Assembly (NCBI GenBank): GCA_032622095.1
Contig: CP136063.1
Span: 70,471,980-70,535,979, forward strand
Length of the DNA stretch: 64,000 bases
Source: Siphonodentalium dalli
Taxonomy: Eukaryota > Mollusca > Scaphopoda > Gadilida > Siphonodentaliidae
Reading direction: 5' to 3'
A program made the translations under genes and the position numbers. The notes below the pieces were generated by a model. That model had not been told where the DNA came from. It saw only the letters and a list, made by a program, of their open reading frames with translations, and did not search any database. Each line of letters starts with the position of its first letter. The first letter of the stretch is position 1. This document shows, one piece after another, positions 46,078 to 56,406 of this stretch.

Positions 46078-47411
46078 TAGTCCATGAGCTTGAAGGACAC
46101 CTTGTGCATCCCCACTACTTAACTTCTTTGGTATTTCCATGTACCTAATATGAACTGGTGAGGAAAATCGATGTTAACAGCAATTATGTTTTGGGTCCTA
46201 TTGTACCTACTGGGTCAAAGTTTAGCCTTACCCGGTTACAAATTTTTCCGATTATGATGGGGTGGGGGAAACTAATATCCCATATAAGTGATGTCATTGT
46301 GATTGGCTTTTAACAGGTGTCATTTTGTAGGTATTTGAATACTGTATCCACTGGAAGCAAACAAATGTGACGTTTGCTTTGATGACTCACCGGAGGTCAA
46401 CAGGTCACGCAACGGCGATGAAAACACAAATATAATAGTCTGGGACCTGATGGGGTACCGCTGCACCCCAGACCATAGGACTGAACTTCACCCCGCTAAT
46501 TTTCTTCCTTGTTATGCCCCTCAACTTTTAAGCAGTGTTAGCACGAGACTAGATGGCGTCCAACATGGCCGCCGTTTTTAAGACGAGGCATTATAAGTCA
46601 GTTTGATGCAAATTATTAGAGAAAATCTTGACAAATGTATTCAAATGTATATATTATTGTAAAACTAAGATATAATTCTATCTGTTTAGGGCAAAATTTG
46701 AACTCCATGTCCAAGATGGCCACCAAAATGGCAACCGGAAGTGAAAATATAACTATTTTTCACTAATATCTTCTAAAAAAATTAGTTTCTGCTGTTTGGA
46801 ACTGGTTGAGAATTGCGACTTTATTTTGTATTTTTCATGTTAACTGACCATTGAAGCAATGAAATATGCCATTATGCGGGTACCAGCCCCTTCTGATCCC
46901 TCAAACAGCATGTTGGAAGCCATCTTGTCTCGCGTGTACACAACCACTTTTTTTTTGTGTGTGTGTCAACATTGCTAAAAAGTTGAGGGGCATAACAAGG
47001 GAGAACGTGCGTGGGGTGAAGTTAAGTATTGTGGTCGGGGGTGCAGGGGTACCCTATCAGATCACAGGCTATTATATTTGTGTTTTCATCGCCGTTGCGT
47101 GACCTTGTGACCTCTGATGACGTCATCAATCGTCATAATTTTATATTTACCAGTTGATAGAGTATTCAAATACCTACAAAATGACACATCATCTGTTAAA
47201 ATCTGAACACAATGACATCACTGATATGCGATATCAGTTTCCCCCACCCCATCATAATCGAAACAAATGGTAACCGAGTAAGGCTAAACTTTTCACCAGT
47301 GAGTACAATAGCGCTCAAAATATTTGTAGTTAACGTCGTTTTTCCTGACCAATACATATTAAGGTACATGCAAGTACCAAAGAGTTATGTAGTGGGGGTG
47401 CTCATGGACTA
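46078..47411. mobile_element. Large fold-back element upstream of exon 16
   Basis: Arms of roughly 450 bp, ends TAGTCCATGAGC and GCTCATGGACTA next to TA. Inverted words continue inward (CATGTACCTAATATGAACTG; GTTTAGCCTTACCCGGTTAC; AACGGCGATGAAAACACAAA; GGGGCATAACAAGG). The centre near 46740 has ATGGCCGCC/ATGGCCACC-type sequence. Minus and plus open frames inside are not conserved. The right end is 43 bp before NKCC exon 16. Confidence 0.8.
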
Positions 47412-47453
47412 TTTTTTATATTTTCTATTTATAGCTTTTATATTTCGTTTCAG

Positions 47454-47560
47454 TCACAAGGAATTGGCAGAATGAGACCGAACACACTGATTCTGGGATT
47501 CAAATCTGATTGGATAGATGACGATCCGTTGGCTGTGTTCAACTACTTCAATACAATCAG
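47454..47560 (+). CDS. SLC12A2-like: NKCC exon 16, C-terminal domain
   Basis: Phase 0 to 2. Encodes SQGIGRMRPNTLILGFKSDW then IDDDPLAVFNYFNTI. The strand G-x-G-R-M-R-P-N-T-L-I-L-G-F-K is diagnostic of the SLC12 cytosolic domain. The intron before it is 7.6 kb, the largest in the gene, and contains two fold-back elements, a LINE fragment and a minisatellite. A fold-back element ends 43 bp before the acceptor and element A4 starts 20 bp after the donor. Confidence 0.95.
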
Positions 47561-47579
47561 GTTGGTTGACGTATTGCCT

Positions 47580-48044
47580 TTAACCCTTTACCCAACAGAA
47601 CGGCCCTGTGCCAATGCATTCTCTTATATATGAGAGTCGACCATAGGTCGCCTCGCATATATAAGAGAATGCATTGGCTTAACACATATTAAAAATGATA
47701 AAATTGTCAAAGAATGTAGAAAAATATTATAAAAATTGTTAAAAAATGTAAGAAAAAATTATAAAATTGTTAAAGAATGTAAGAAAAAATGGTAAAAAGT
47801 GTTAAAAAAAGAATTTGCTTAGGCCAATGCATTCTCTTATATATGCGAGGCGACCTATGGTCGACTCGCATATATAAGCGAATGCATTGGCACAGGGCAT
47901 AACTGTAACCATCACAATGTGGTCAATGAACCGGTTCCAATGATATCCATATTTGTATGGTGTTATTGAGACAGACCGAAGATATTTTAGGCTTTTGAAG
48001 CTTTATTTGGGCGTTTTTGGCCGTTTTGTTGGGTAAAGGGTTAA
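47580..48044. mobile_element. Family A copy 4, next to exon 16
   Basis: Complete, TTAA at both ends, two opposed palindromes (47610-47678 and 47823-47892). The spacer holds repeats of GTTAAAGAATGTAAGAAA. It begins 20 bp after NKCC exon 16. Confidence 0.87.
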
Positions 48045-48435
48045 ATGAAGTGGCATACAGTAGGTTTCATTCTTAATGAGAAGTTTACACAGAGATTCAT
48101 GTGATCTTCGAATGCAATTGATTATTTTTGCCCTTGTCGCGCTCCTTGTATGGGTTGAGGTAGGCTGATAAGTATAATTTAGTTCAAGGCACCGTCTGAA
48201 TGGTCGAAGACTGTGTCCTATATTATTACTGAAGCGTGTCCCAATTAAATTAAAACGTTACTGTGAACACTTTGTTTCACAGGACGTCGATCGGCGAAGT
48301 GGCACGTTCTGGTGAATTCACATGGCGGTACTGTTTCCGGTGTTCGTGCATTCAAAATATAACTTAGATACTACGCGTTTAGGTTTATTTAACTAGAAGT
48401 TCAAGACATTCTTGCGACAATTGTGTTTCTCTTAA

Positions 48436-48946
48436 ATAAGGATTAACTGTCATGTGGACTGTTTTTATGGAGATGTAACCGTGAGGTAAGTGGTCCTAAC
48501 TTGTGTAAAACCCGAAGGGTTTTCTATGCAAGTTATGACCACTTACCTCACGGTTACATCTCCATAAAAACAGTCCACATGACAGTTAATCCTTATATTT
48601 ATATACATTTAGCGAAAAAACCACTTTTGTAAATGTATTTAAATCGAAAAGTGTATCGTGACAAAACCAGCCCAAAATATCCCACAGCACCCTTGGCAAA
48701 AGTTAACAGGAACAATTGAAACCCGACGATTTATTAAGTCAATCCTTCGCGAATCCAAATGCGCCCAAAACATTACGCGTTCGTCTTTCCAAACCCAAAT
48801 GACGTATCGATGTTGTTATGAGCTGACGTATCGATGTTGTTATGAGCTGTTGCGCGTTCACCGATAAATAATTGCAACTAGCCACGTGGGCGCCGACCAA
48901 TCAGAATGCTGGATTTAGTGATGACAACACTTAGTATGTAAATATA
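48436..48946 (+). mobile_element. Family D copy 3
   Basis: Hairpin head at 48436-48595 with loop GTAAAACCCGAAGGGTTTTC, then the conserved tail. One 24-bp stretch (GACGTATCGATGTTGTTATG) is duplicated in tandem in this copy only. It lies in the intron after NKCC exon 16. Confidence 0.82.
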
Positions 48947-49661
48947 ACTGCTTATCAGTTGATCAGTTGATAATAACATCAAATTGAGGGTGAAGGAGAA
49001 GATCTCTCGATCTTTTCGACCATCCTGGGCGCTTCGCGCCCTCCTACTACCACGACGAGTTGATAATAATATTTGTTCTCACTATATGACTGGTACTTAA
49101 TTTCGATTAACTTCTGTTGAAAGTACATTGAACAGTACATCAGTTTGTGTCGGTGGGATACAGTTATGTAGTGAGCATGCTACAAGTTCATATTGTTCGG
49201 TGAACTATAATAAAAACGGGTTTTACCGTTGACTACGCTGATATACTTTGCTTCTCGTCGTGAACTATGTACACCCACCCACAGGCCACTATATCTCCGT
49301 AATCAGCACCAATCCATGCTCTATTAATTAAATATGCTTATTCATAGTCATGATACTTATGCTCGAAAAGATTAAACAAATATTTGCTGAATATGTTGTT
49401 GTCGTATGGATTATATTTTAGATATACACCATCGCCAAATGAAAAGTCATACATCATCCGGAGATGAGCACAAAGGGAGATAGATATATTAGCCCCATAT
49501 AGGACTGATGCCACATCTCCCTAATGCTGTCCCTATTCTCTCTTTTTCCAACATGTATATCTCCAAACAGTGTGTTTGCCAATTATACTGGTGTAATCAC
49601 TGATTATAGTGAGTGTATAACCGAGTTCTTGTATATATTGCATAATACTTGAAGGCCCATT

Positions 49662-49916
49662 CAAGCCTTGAAATAAGGGTGTCTGTCATTTGCAGAATGA
49701 GGTTCACAGAGGGTGAATTTAGTGATGCTACCCCGCATAGCGGGCTAGCATCACCAAATTCACCCTCTGGGAACATCATTCTGCTGAGATGTAAGCAGAA
49801 TTAGGTCCCCAGAGGGTGAATTTGGTGATGCTAGCCCTCTATGCGGGGTGGCATCACTAAATTCACCCTCTGGGGACCTCATTCTGCAAATGACAGACAC
49901 CCTATTTCAAGGCTTG
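49662..49916. mobile_element. hAT-like double palindrome, family E copy 2
   Basis: Same layout and ends as the copy at 19308 (CAAGCCTTGAAATAAGG / CCCTATTTCAAGGCTTG). Flanked by a perfect 8-bp duplication GGCCCATT at 49654-49661 and 49917-49924. Two clean duplications in two copies make the hAT-type assignment firm. Confidence 0.9.
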
Positions 49917-49972
49917 GGCCCATTTAATATTCGAGTCGCCGATTATTTTTTATAGTGACTTGATATACGGTT

Positions 49973-50352
49973 TTAACCCTTTACCCAACAAACCGGCCAA
50001 AAACGGCCAAATAAAGCTGCAACAGCCTAAATTATCTTGGGTCTGTCTCAATAAAACCAAACAAATATGGATATCATTGGAAACGGCTCATTGACCACAT
50101 TGTGATGGTTACAGTTATGCCCTGTGCCAATGCATTCTCTTATATATGCGAGGCAACCATATATCGCCTCGCATATATAAGAGAATGCATTGGCCTAAAA
50201 ATTACCATTTTTTCTTACATTCTTTAACAATTTTATAATTTTTAATGTGTTAAGCCAATGCATTCTCTTATATATACGAGGCGACCTATGGTCGACTCGC
50301 ATATATAAGAGAATGCATTGGCACAGGGCCATTCTGTTGGGTAAAGGGTTAA
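49973..50352. mobile_element. Family A copy 5
   Basis: Complete copy with TTAA ends. The first palindrome has a mutated tip (GAGGCAACCATATATCGCCTC) and the spacer is shorter than in copies 3, 4 and 6, consistent with loss of spacer repeat units. Confidence 0.86.
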
Positions 50353-50964
50353 TAACAATCCATGCCATAAAATATGATTAAAATACTATAATTCATTACA
50401 AACTAGAACGTCTGTGTCTCAGAAGATGCCTATTGAGAAACAGAAAACAGCTGATATAGAAAGATTTTCCCCGTTATGGCTCCCAGAATGCAACATAATT
50501 CAAACTAAAAATGTATTTTCAATAGAAGGGGAATAACTATATCTTAACATATAGAGTTATTCCCCTTCCATTGAAAATAATTTAACTTGATATGAGCACA
50601 GAATTCCAAGTCAATGTCTCAACAAAAAACAACATGTTCACAGTTTATTACACCGAATAAATTGACAATGCAATCTTTTGGTATATACTATGGCATATAT
50701 ATATTATTTGTTAATTATCTGGGATTCAGAAAATAAGTGGGCATTTAATGGGTGCATAGAAAGCTGACGTTGTAATATAACTTGAACCTGCAACATCTAG
50801 GCTGTCCCGGACGACACCTCTCAAACTCTAATCAGTTTAGCTACGATTTCAAATGCTTTGGTGACGAACCTCCTCTCTAATGGACTTATATTTTGCAACG
50901 GAAATATTGACCCTCTGCATACACATGTGTTGCATAATTATGAAACATATTTGAACAATATATA

Positions 50965-51191
50965 CAGTAATGCCCTAAATATTCGACTCCTTAACCACAG
51001 CATAATTATGGGTAACTTTTCAGGATTTAGTCGGAAATATGGCTTGTTGCCATTCATCGGAAAGCTCTGGATTCTGTAGATCCGACAGGGAATGGATTCC
51101 GATGAATGGCAACAAGCCATATTTCCGACTAAATCCTGAAAAGTTACCCATAATTCTGCTGTGGTTGAGTCAATTATTTAGGGCATTACTG
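50965..51191. mobile_element. Family F copy 2, next to exon 17
   Basis: Ends CAGTAATGCCCTAA and TTAGGGCATTACTG flanked by TA on each side. The palindrome matches copy 1, with a longer unpaired tip (ATTCTGTAGATCCGACAGGG). It ends 25 bp before NKCC exon 17. Confidence 0.83.
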
Positions 51192-51216
51192 TATGTGTGC
51201 ACATTTTATTTTACAG

Positions 51217-51353
51217 TGATGCATTTGATTTAAAATATGGTGTCGGTGTACTGAGGATGCCAGGAAAATTCGACAAAAATAAAATATCAGATTATCGTCT
51301 CGATTCCACAAACAGTTTTGTGAACATCGATGATAACGGCAGCTCAGACGAAG
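51217..51353 (+). CDS. SLC12A2-like: NKCC exon 17, C-terminal domain
   Basis: Phase 2 to 1. The Ser codon spanning the junction is followed by DAFDLKYGVGVLRMPGKFDK, the conserved D-A-F-D-x-x-x-G-V-x-x-L-R strand, then a polar stretch ending NIDDNGSSDEG that begins the variable insert. A TA-flanked palindromic element (F2) ends 25 bp upstream of the exon, leaving a short T-rich tract in front of the acceptor. Confidence 0.94.
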
Positions 51354-51429
51354 GTGAGCAATTTTAAAACATACATATACCAACATTGAAAATTGTTATC
51401 GTGAATACCCCACCACTATTTAATTTATG

Positions 51430-51887
51430 TTGAAGGTACTCAATCCGATAAAACTCCTCTCAATTACTATTTCAATGGCTTCGGGGGTCACCCATCAAAG
51501 CTCAGATTTGTTAGATATCGATTTTAGAAATCTATTATTTTTCATTATCGGGAATTCTTTCTGGCCCAGAAGACAGTCAAAATTTCGTTATTATTACCAA
51601 TTGATTATAGAGTTATCCATCCTTGTCTGTTTGAATAGAGTTTTGGCGTAAAATCTCGAGCAGGTTACCAAATTGACGGCAGTTATTAGTACTCATCTCG
51701 AGCAATTAACAAATTTCAAAAATCAATATCTAATAACTCTGAGCTTTGTTTGATGGGTTCCTCGACTTGAATCAAATATTTTTTACCCCCAAAGCCAAAG
51801 AAATAGTAATATAGGACCCTCTGATCGGATTGTTGTTGTTGGAATCTGTTGAGATGGGGACCCTCTTTACGGATTGAGTACCTTTAA
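51430..51887. mobile_element. Element L copy 2
   Basis: Close match to the copy at 13224, with a 33-bp deletion in the left arm. Left flank TTGA (decayed TTAA), right TTAA. It lies in the intron after NKCC exon 17. Confidence 0.8.
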
Positions 51888-51990
51888 GCATAAACTATTT
51901 TCGCAACGTGCAATATTGCTCTACCGAGGCAGGTGTTTCCAATGTCCGTCTCTTTTCGAAAGTGGCTTTTCGGCAGTGACAATTTACATA

Positions 51991-52183
51991 CAGTGATGTT
52001 CGAAGTATGACCCTTTAAACACAGCAGAATTATGGGAAAATTTTCAGAATTTTGTCGGAAATATGGCTTGCTGCCATTCATCGGAAAGTTCTCACCGAGA
52101 GTAAGCCATATTTCCGACTAAATCCTGAACAAATTCCCATAATTCTTTTGTGGTTGAGGGGTCGATTATTTAGGACATTACTG
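51991..52183. mobile_element. Family F copy 3
   Basis: Ends CAGTGATGTTCG and TTAGGACATTACTG flanked by TA. One arm has lost about 25 bp near the tip. Otherwise it is the same hairpin as copies 1 and 2. Confidence 0.78.
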
Positions 52184-52775
52184 TATGATGCTTGTTTCTT
52201 AAACTGATACGGACGACACAAAAACAAAAACGCGACACGAGGGTACAACGGTAATATCTTCTTGTTACAAAAAGAACGAACGAGTTTTTTGAGACTATAG
52301 CTCAAAAATGTCTTGATCGAGTTTAAAAATCGGTCAGGTCCGCCTATTTTGGGCGGAGTTATGGCTCTTAATTAGTTTAATTTCGTTAATTTTGAATACA
52401 ATCTCGCGATAACTTCATATTATCAACCTATTTTGTTGATATTCGGTATATGAAACTTGGTCAACAATGTCTTTATCGAGTTTGAAAACCGGTCAGGTCC
52501 GCTTATTTTGGGCGGATTTGCGGCCCATAATTCGTTCATTTTTGTGAATTTTGATCGAGATAGCACAACAACATTTGCGGGGATCTGTTTGGTATATATG
52601 TCAGACATTCTAAATAACGTTGTATATGATAGCCAGTTACAATTGATGTATTTTCAATCCAAGCCTACGCTTGGCATAGCTACCTCAACTCGACTCCGCA
52701 TCGAACATCTTGTTGTTTATTTGGTATCGAATCGGATGGAGCATCTTTAATATTCTACGACAATTCTACTCACAG

Positions 52776-53153
52776 ATAATAACAACGAAGAAGAGGGCGA
52801 CATGGAGACTGATTACCAGGACAACGAAAACGAAGAAGAGGCTGCGATCACGCCCACTGATGGCGAAGTGGTTACGATGACCAGAATAGAATGTGAGGAT
52901 CGTGTCAGGAAACACAGTATGGCGACGTCACTCGAGACGTCGACGTCACCCGAGACGTCAGAAACAAGCACGACAGGGGTAGATAATCCAGTGTTTGACG
53001 AGAAGGACGAAGATAAGCCAGAACCAGCTTTTATATCGCCTTCAAAAATTAGACTCGCACAACTGCTGTCTACGAAAGAAGACCAGACGACGAAGCGATT
53101 CCAACAGAAACAGAATGGGACGATAGACGTGTGGTGGCTTTTCGATGATGGCG
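52776..53153 (+). CDS. SLC12A2-like: NKCC exon 18, acidic insert and WWLFDD core
   Basis: The largest internal exon, phase 1 to 1. It opens with a strongly acidic run (NNNEEEGDMETDYQDNENEE) and Ser/Thr-rich sequence with repeated T-S-P-E-T-S, then NPVFDEKDEDKPEP. These match the variable, probably disordered loop of the C-terminal domain. It ends with the invariant T-I-D-V-W-W-L-F-D-D-G-G. The donor is GGCG then gtaatt; reading on gives a stop a few codons later. Confidence 0.94.
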
Positions 53154-53746
53154 GTAATTACACATTTTGAATTAACTGGGAATTGACTTAACGTCAACTG
53201 AATTATCATCTTTGGGAAAATATATTTAACCCATGTACCTTGTCGTATTAGTACTGAATATGGCATTTTCAAACGTTCTACTTTGTTGGTTTCAGTATGC
53301 TTGGAATGTAAATTCATGGTCAATATATCAGTGACATTCTATTTATATAATTACAGTAATGTATGGGAAAGAGTACACTCTCAAGACTGATAGAAATTAC
53401 AACATAAAATTTAACAATACACTACTGACACGACTGCCAGTAAATTATAAGGAACCAACCGTATATTAATTTCAAAATTATAATAAAAAACAACTTCTCT
53501 GGTAGTCAAACTTGTTTATCACAGGTTTTTCAATCCCGGAACTTTAAAATAAAACAAAACTTCTTGAGGTATCCAGACGAGGAAGAACCAGAACAATTAT
53601 TATCCATTGTCACTGTTTTACCACTAAGTGTAGTGCTCGTATGCAACTTGTTTTCGTGAAAATGGGCTCGTAATGGACCTACATGTACATATATAGTAAA
53701 TTCGGTTTAGGTTCACAAAAAGGAAAACAATTCAAACCCACCATTG

Positions 53747-54007
53747 TTAACCTTTCCACGAATGGAGCTTCCTGAAATTTAACGAAAACCCTGTGCCAAT
53801 GCATTCTCTTTTATATGCGAGTCTCCCATAGGGAGCCTCGCATATATACTAGAATACATTGGCCTAACAATATTTACCTTGACCTTGTGAGTCAGTTCAT
53901 TCTCTTATATATGCGAGGCTCCATATGGAGACTCGCATATATACTAGAATGCACTGACACAGGATGTTTAATGCTGCACCAGCGTAGCTCCCGTCACGAA
54001 GGGTTAA
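53747..54007. mobile_element. Family C palindrome element
   Basis: TTAA at both ends; terminal repeats TTAACCTTTCCACGAATGGA and (reverse complement of the right end) TTAACCCTTCGTGACGGGAG. Contains two opposed palindromes of the same outer sequence as families A and B, but with a different tip: GTCTCCC pairs with GGGAGCC instead of GTCGACC with GGTCGCC. No coding capacity. Confidence 0.8.
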
Positions 54008-54146
54008 AGATGTAATCTGATTGAGCAAAAAACTGTCAGTCAATATGTCCTACGCGAATTGGTTTTCCAGTCATGGAAATGTTATTGAAGTTATAAGTTC
54101 TGAAGAACTCTTCTGTATATTAAATCATACTTTGGATGCATATTAT

Positions 54147-54557
54147 CAAGCCTGCAAATAGTGTGTCTGTCATTTGCAGAATACGGTCCCCAGATGGGTG
54201 AATTTAGTGACACTATCCCGCACGGCGGGCTAGCGTCACGAATTCACCTTCTGTGAACCTAATTCTGCTTAGGCCTCAACTGCTATGGGAGACCTATGAT
54301 CAGATTGAAGTTCCCCATTTGAAGTTGGTGATGTTCACCCATTAGTCACCACGATTATTTATCTTCTGCAAAGTATGGGATATGGAAACTTCCCAGAAGG
54401 GAAAAAGTAACTAAATCAATGTTAATTTGAGACTATAGATACTTCCCAGAAGATGTTGCCAAAGCAGAATGATGTCCCCAGGGGGTGAACTGGGTCACTA
54501 AATTCACCGTTTGTGGACCTTATTCTGCCAATGACAGACACACTATTTGCAGGCTTG
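54147..54557. mobile_element. hAT-like element, family E copy 3, abuts exon 19
   Basis: Ends CAAGCCTGCAAATAGTG and CACTATTTGCAGGCTTG. Flanks CATATTAT and CATGTTGT agree at 6 of 8 positions. The interior is more decayed than in E1 and E2. The right end is 15 bp upstream of NKCC exon 19, so the branch point for that exon probably lies in element sequence. Confidence 0.8.
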
Positions 54558-54572
54558 CATGTTGTACTTCAG

Positions 54573-54687
54573 GTCTCACGCTGTTGGTGCCCTATATTCT
54601 GTCAAAACGAAAACAATGGCGGAAGTGCAAACTCCGAGTATTCTGTGCCGGAACAAAGAAAGGGAACGTGGAGGAGGATCAACTCAG
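54573..54687 (+). CDS. SLC12A2-like: NKCC exon 19, C-terminal domain
   Basis: Phase 1 to 2. Reads LTLLVPYILSKRKQWRKCKL then RVFCAGTKKGNVEEDQLR, matching vertebrate G-L-T-L-L-x-P-Y-x-L-x-x-x-x-x-W-x-x-C-K-x-R-V. The exon is sandwiched: a hAT-like element (E3) ends 15 bp before it and an 18-bp GC-rich minisatellite starts 17 bp after it. Intron retention would hit a stop at once (AGG TGA), so the Pro-rich frame of the minisatellite is not added. Confidence 0.95.
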
Positions 54688-54704
54688 GTGAGTAGTTCGC
54701 GTTC

Positions 54705-55509
54705 CGTGCCGAAACCACCGCCTCCCGGGCCGAAACCACCGCCTTTCGGGCCGAAACCGCCGCCTCCCGTGCCAAAACCACCGCCTCCCGTGACGAAACC
54801 ACCGCCTCCCGTGACAAAACCACCGCCTCTCGGGCCGAAACCATCGCATCCCGTGCCGAAACCACCGCCTCCCGTACCTAAATCACAGCCTCCCGTGCCA
54901 AAACCACCGCCTCCCGTGCCTAAATCACCGCCTCCCGTGCCGAAACCACCGCCTCCCGGGCCGAAACCACCGCATCCGGGGCCGAAACCACCGCATCCCG
55001 TGCCGAAACCACCACCTCCCGTGCCGAAACCACCACATCCAGGGCCGAAACCACCGCCTCTCGTGCCGAAACCACCGCCTGCCGGGCCGAAACCAACACC
55101 TCCCGTGCCAAAACCACCGCCTCCCGGGCCGAAATCACCGCCTCCCTCCAGTGCCAGAACCACCGCCTCCCGTGCCTAAATTACCGCCTCCCGTGCCGAA
55201 ATAACCGCCTCACATGACAAAACCACCGCCTCCCGTGCCTAAATCACCTGCTTCCGTACCGAAACCACCGCCTCCCGTGCCTAAATCACCGCCTCCCGTG
55301 CCAAAACCACCGCCTCCCGTGCCTAAATCACCGCCTCTCGTGCCGAAATTACCGCCTCCCGTGACAAAACCACCGCCTCCCGTTCCTAAATCACCGCCTC
55401 CCGTACCAAAACCACCGCATACCGTGCCGAAACCACCGCCTCCCGGACCGAAACCACCGCCTCCCGTGCCGAAACCACTGCCTTCCGGGCCGACACCACC
55501 GCCTCCCGA
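54705..55509 (+). repeat. 18-bp GC-rich minisatellite
   Basis: About 44 units of CCGAAACCACCGCCTCCC plus GTG or GGG variation, starting 17 bp after NKCC exon 19. The + strand is C/A-rich and the minus strand has regular GG/GGG runs. Because the unit is 18 bp and has no stop triplets, long open frames (Pro-Lys-Pro type on +, Gly-rich on -) appear in several frames. Variants GTGCCTAAATCACCG and GTGACAAAACCACCG are clustered, as expected from unequal exchange. Confidence 0.95.
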
Positions 55510-55738
55510 CTCAAACAAGGTTCATTGGAAAAATGACAACCCTGGATTTAGATATTTATGTATTGCTTACCCATTCTATCTATACTAAACACTAATTGGT
55601 GAGTAGTCCCCTTCGAAAATCTGCAGGTAACATAATAGGTCGTTTGTTGAACTTATTATCTGAAAATTCCCACCAATGAATATCAATCAATCACCTGATA
55701 CAGACCAATGTTACTCAGTAGTAATACAAAACTATTAG

Positions 55739-56202
55739 TTAAAAGGCCTCAGTGGTAAAGGGTATGTGGCCAGCCGTTGAGGCATGCCAATATCCCATAA
55801 TATGTCAAATATAGCGAATTATCGAAATATGAAATACAACGAAAAAGCGAAATAGAAAAATACAGCGAAATAGCGGAATAAAACATGCATCGAAATGACG
55901 AAATAGCGCGAATTATAGAAATAAGAACGAAATAGCGGGAATTATAGAAATAAGAACAGCGTAACCCAAACCTCCCCCAGGCCCACCCACCCTATAGAAG
56001 AATTTGATTTATATTTCACCAGAGTTGATCTATTGTGGTGTTGTAATTTCTCATACAAATCGCCGTTATTTCGTAAAGGTACATTCTTTATAGAGTTATT
56101 ACCCTTTGGCAATGTTAGGATTTTAGCTTTTCAAAGAGCCTGTGGCATGCTTCAACGGCTGGCGTGGCATGCCACATACCCTTTACCACTGAGGCCTTTT
56201 AA
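55739..56202. mobile_element. TTAA element H with long inverted ends
   Basis: TTAA on both sides; ends TTAAAAGGCCTCAGTGGTAA and TTACCACTGAGGCCTTTTAA continue inward as roughly 45-bp inverted repeats (GGGTATGTGGC, CAACGGCTGG words). The interior has CGAAATAGCG-type simple repeats. A 68-codon frame at the right end is part of the inverted repeat, not a gene. Confidence 0.75.
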
Positions 56203-56406
56203 CTGCAGGGTAATGGATGTTTTTTATTTTATGTCCTAAAAATTATAAGAAACATTTATTTAAAAAACATGATAAAAAATTGTTAGGCCAATGCATTCTC
56301 TTATATATGCGAGGCGACCTATGGTCGACTCGCATATATAAGAGAATGCATTGGCACAGGGTAAAAAAAATCCCGACTTCCGACTGGATTTGATATGGCG
56401 GGTCAC
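56203..56406. mobile_element. Family B copy 4, right half only
   Basis: Starts at CTGCAGGGTAATGG directly after element H and continues with the second palindrome to GGCGGGTCAC. The left half is missing, so target duplication cannot be checked. It sits inside a G-family element. Confidence 0.8.

Noticed and set aside
54547-55588. Long Pro-Lys-rich and Gly-rich open frames
   Set aside because: Produced by an 18-bp repeat without stop triplets, in frames that do not match exon 19; direct read-through from exon 19 stops at once.
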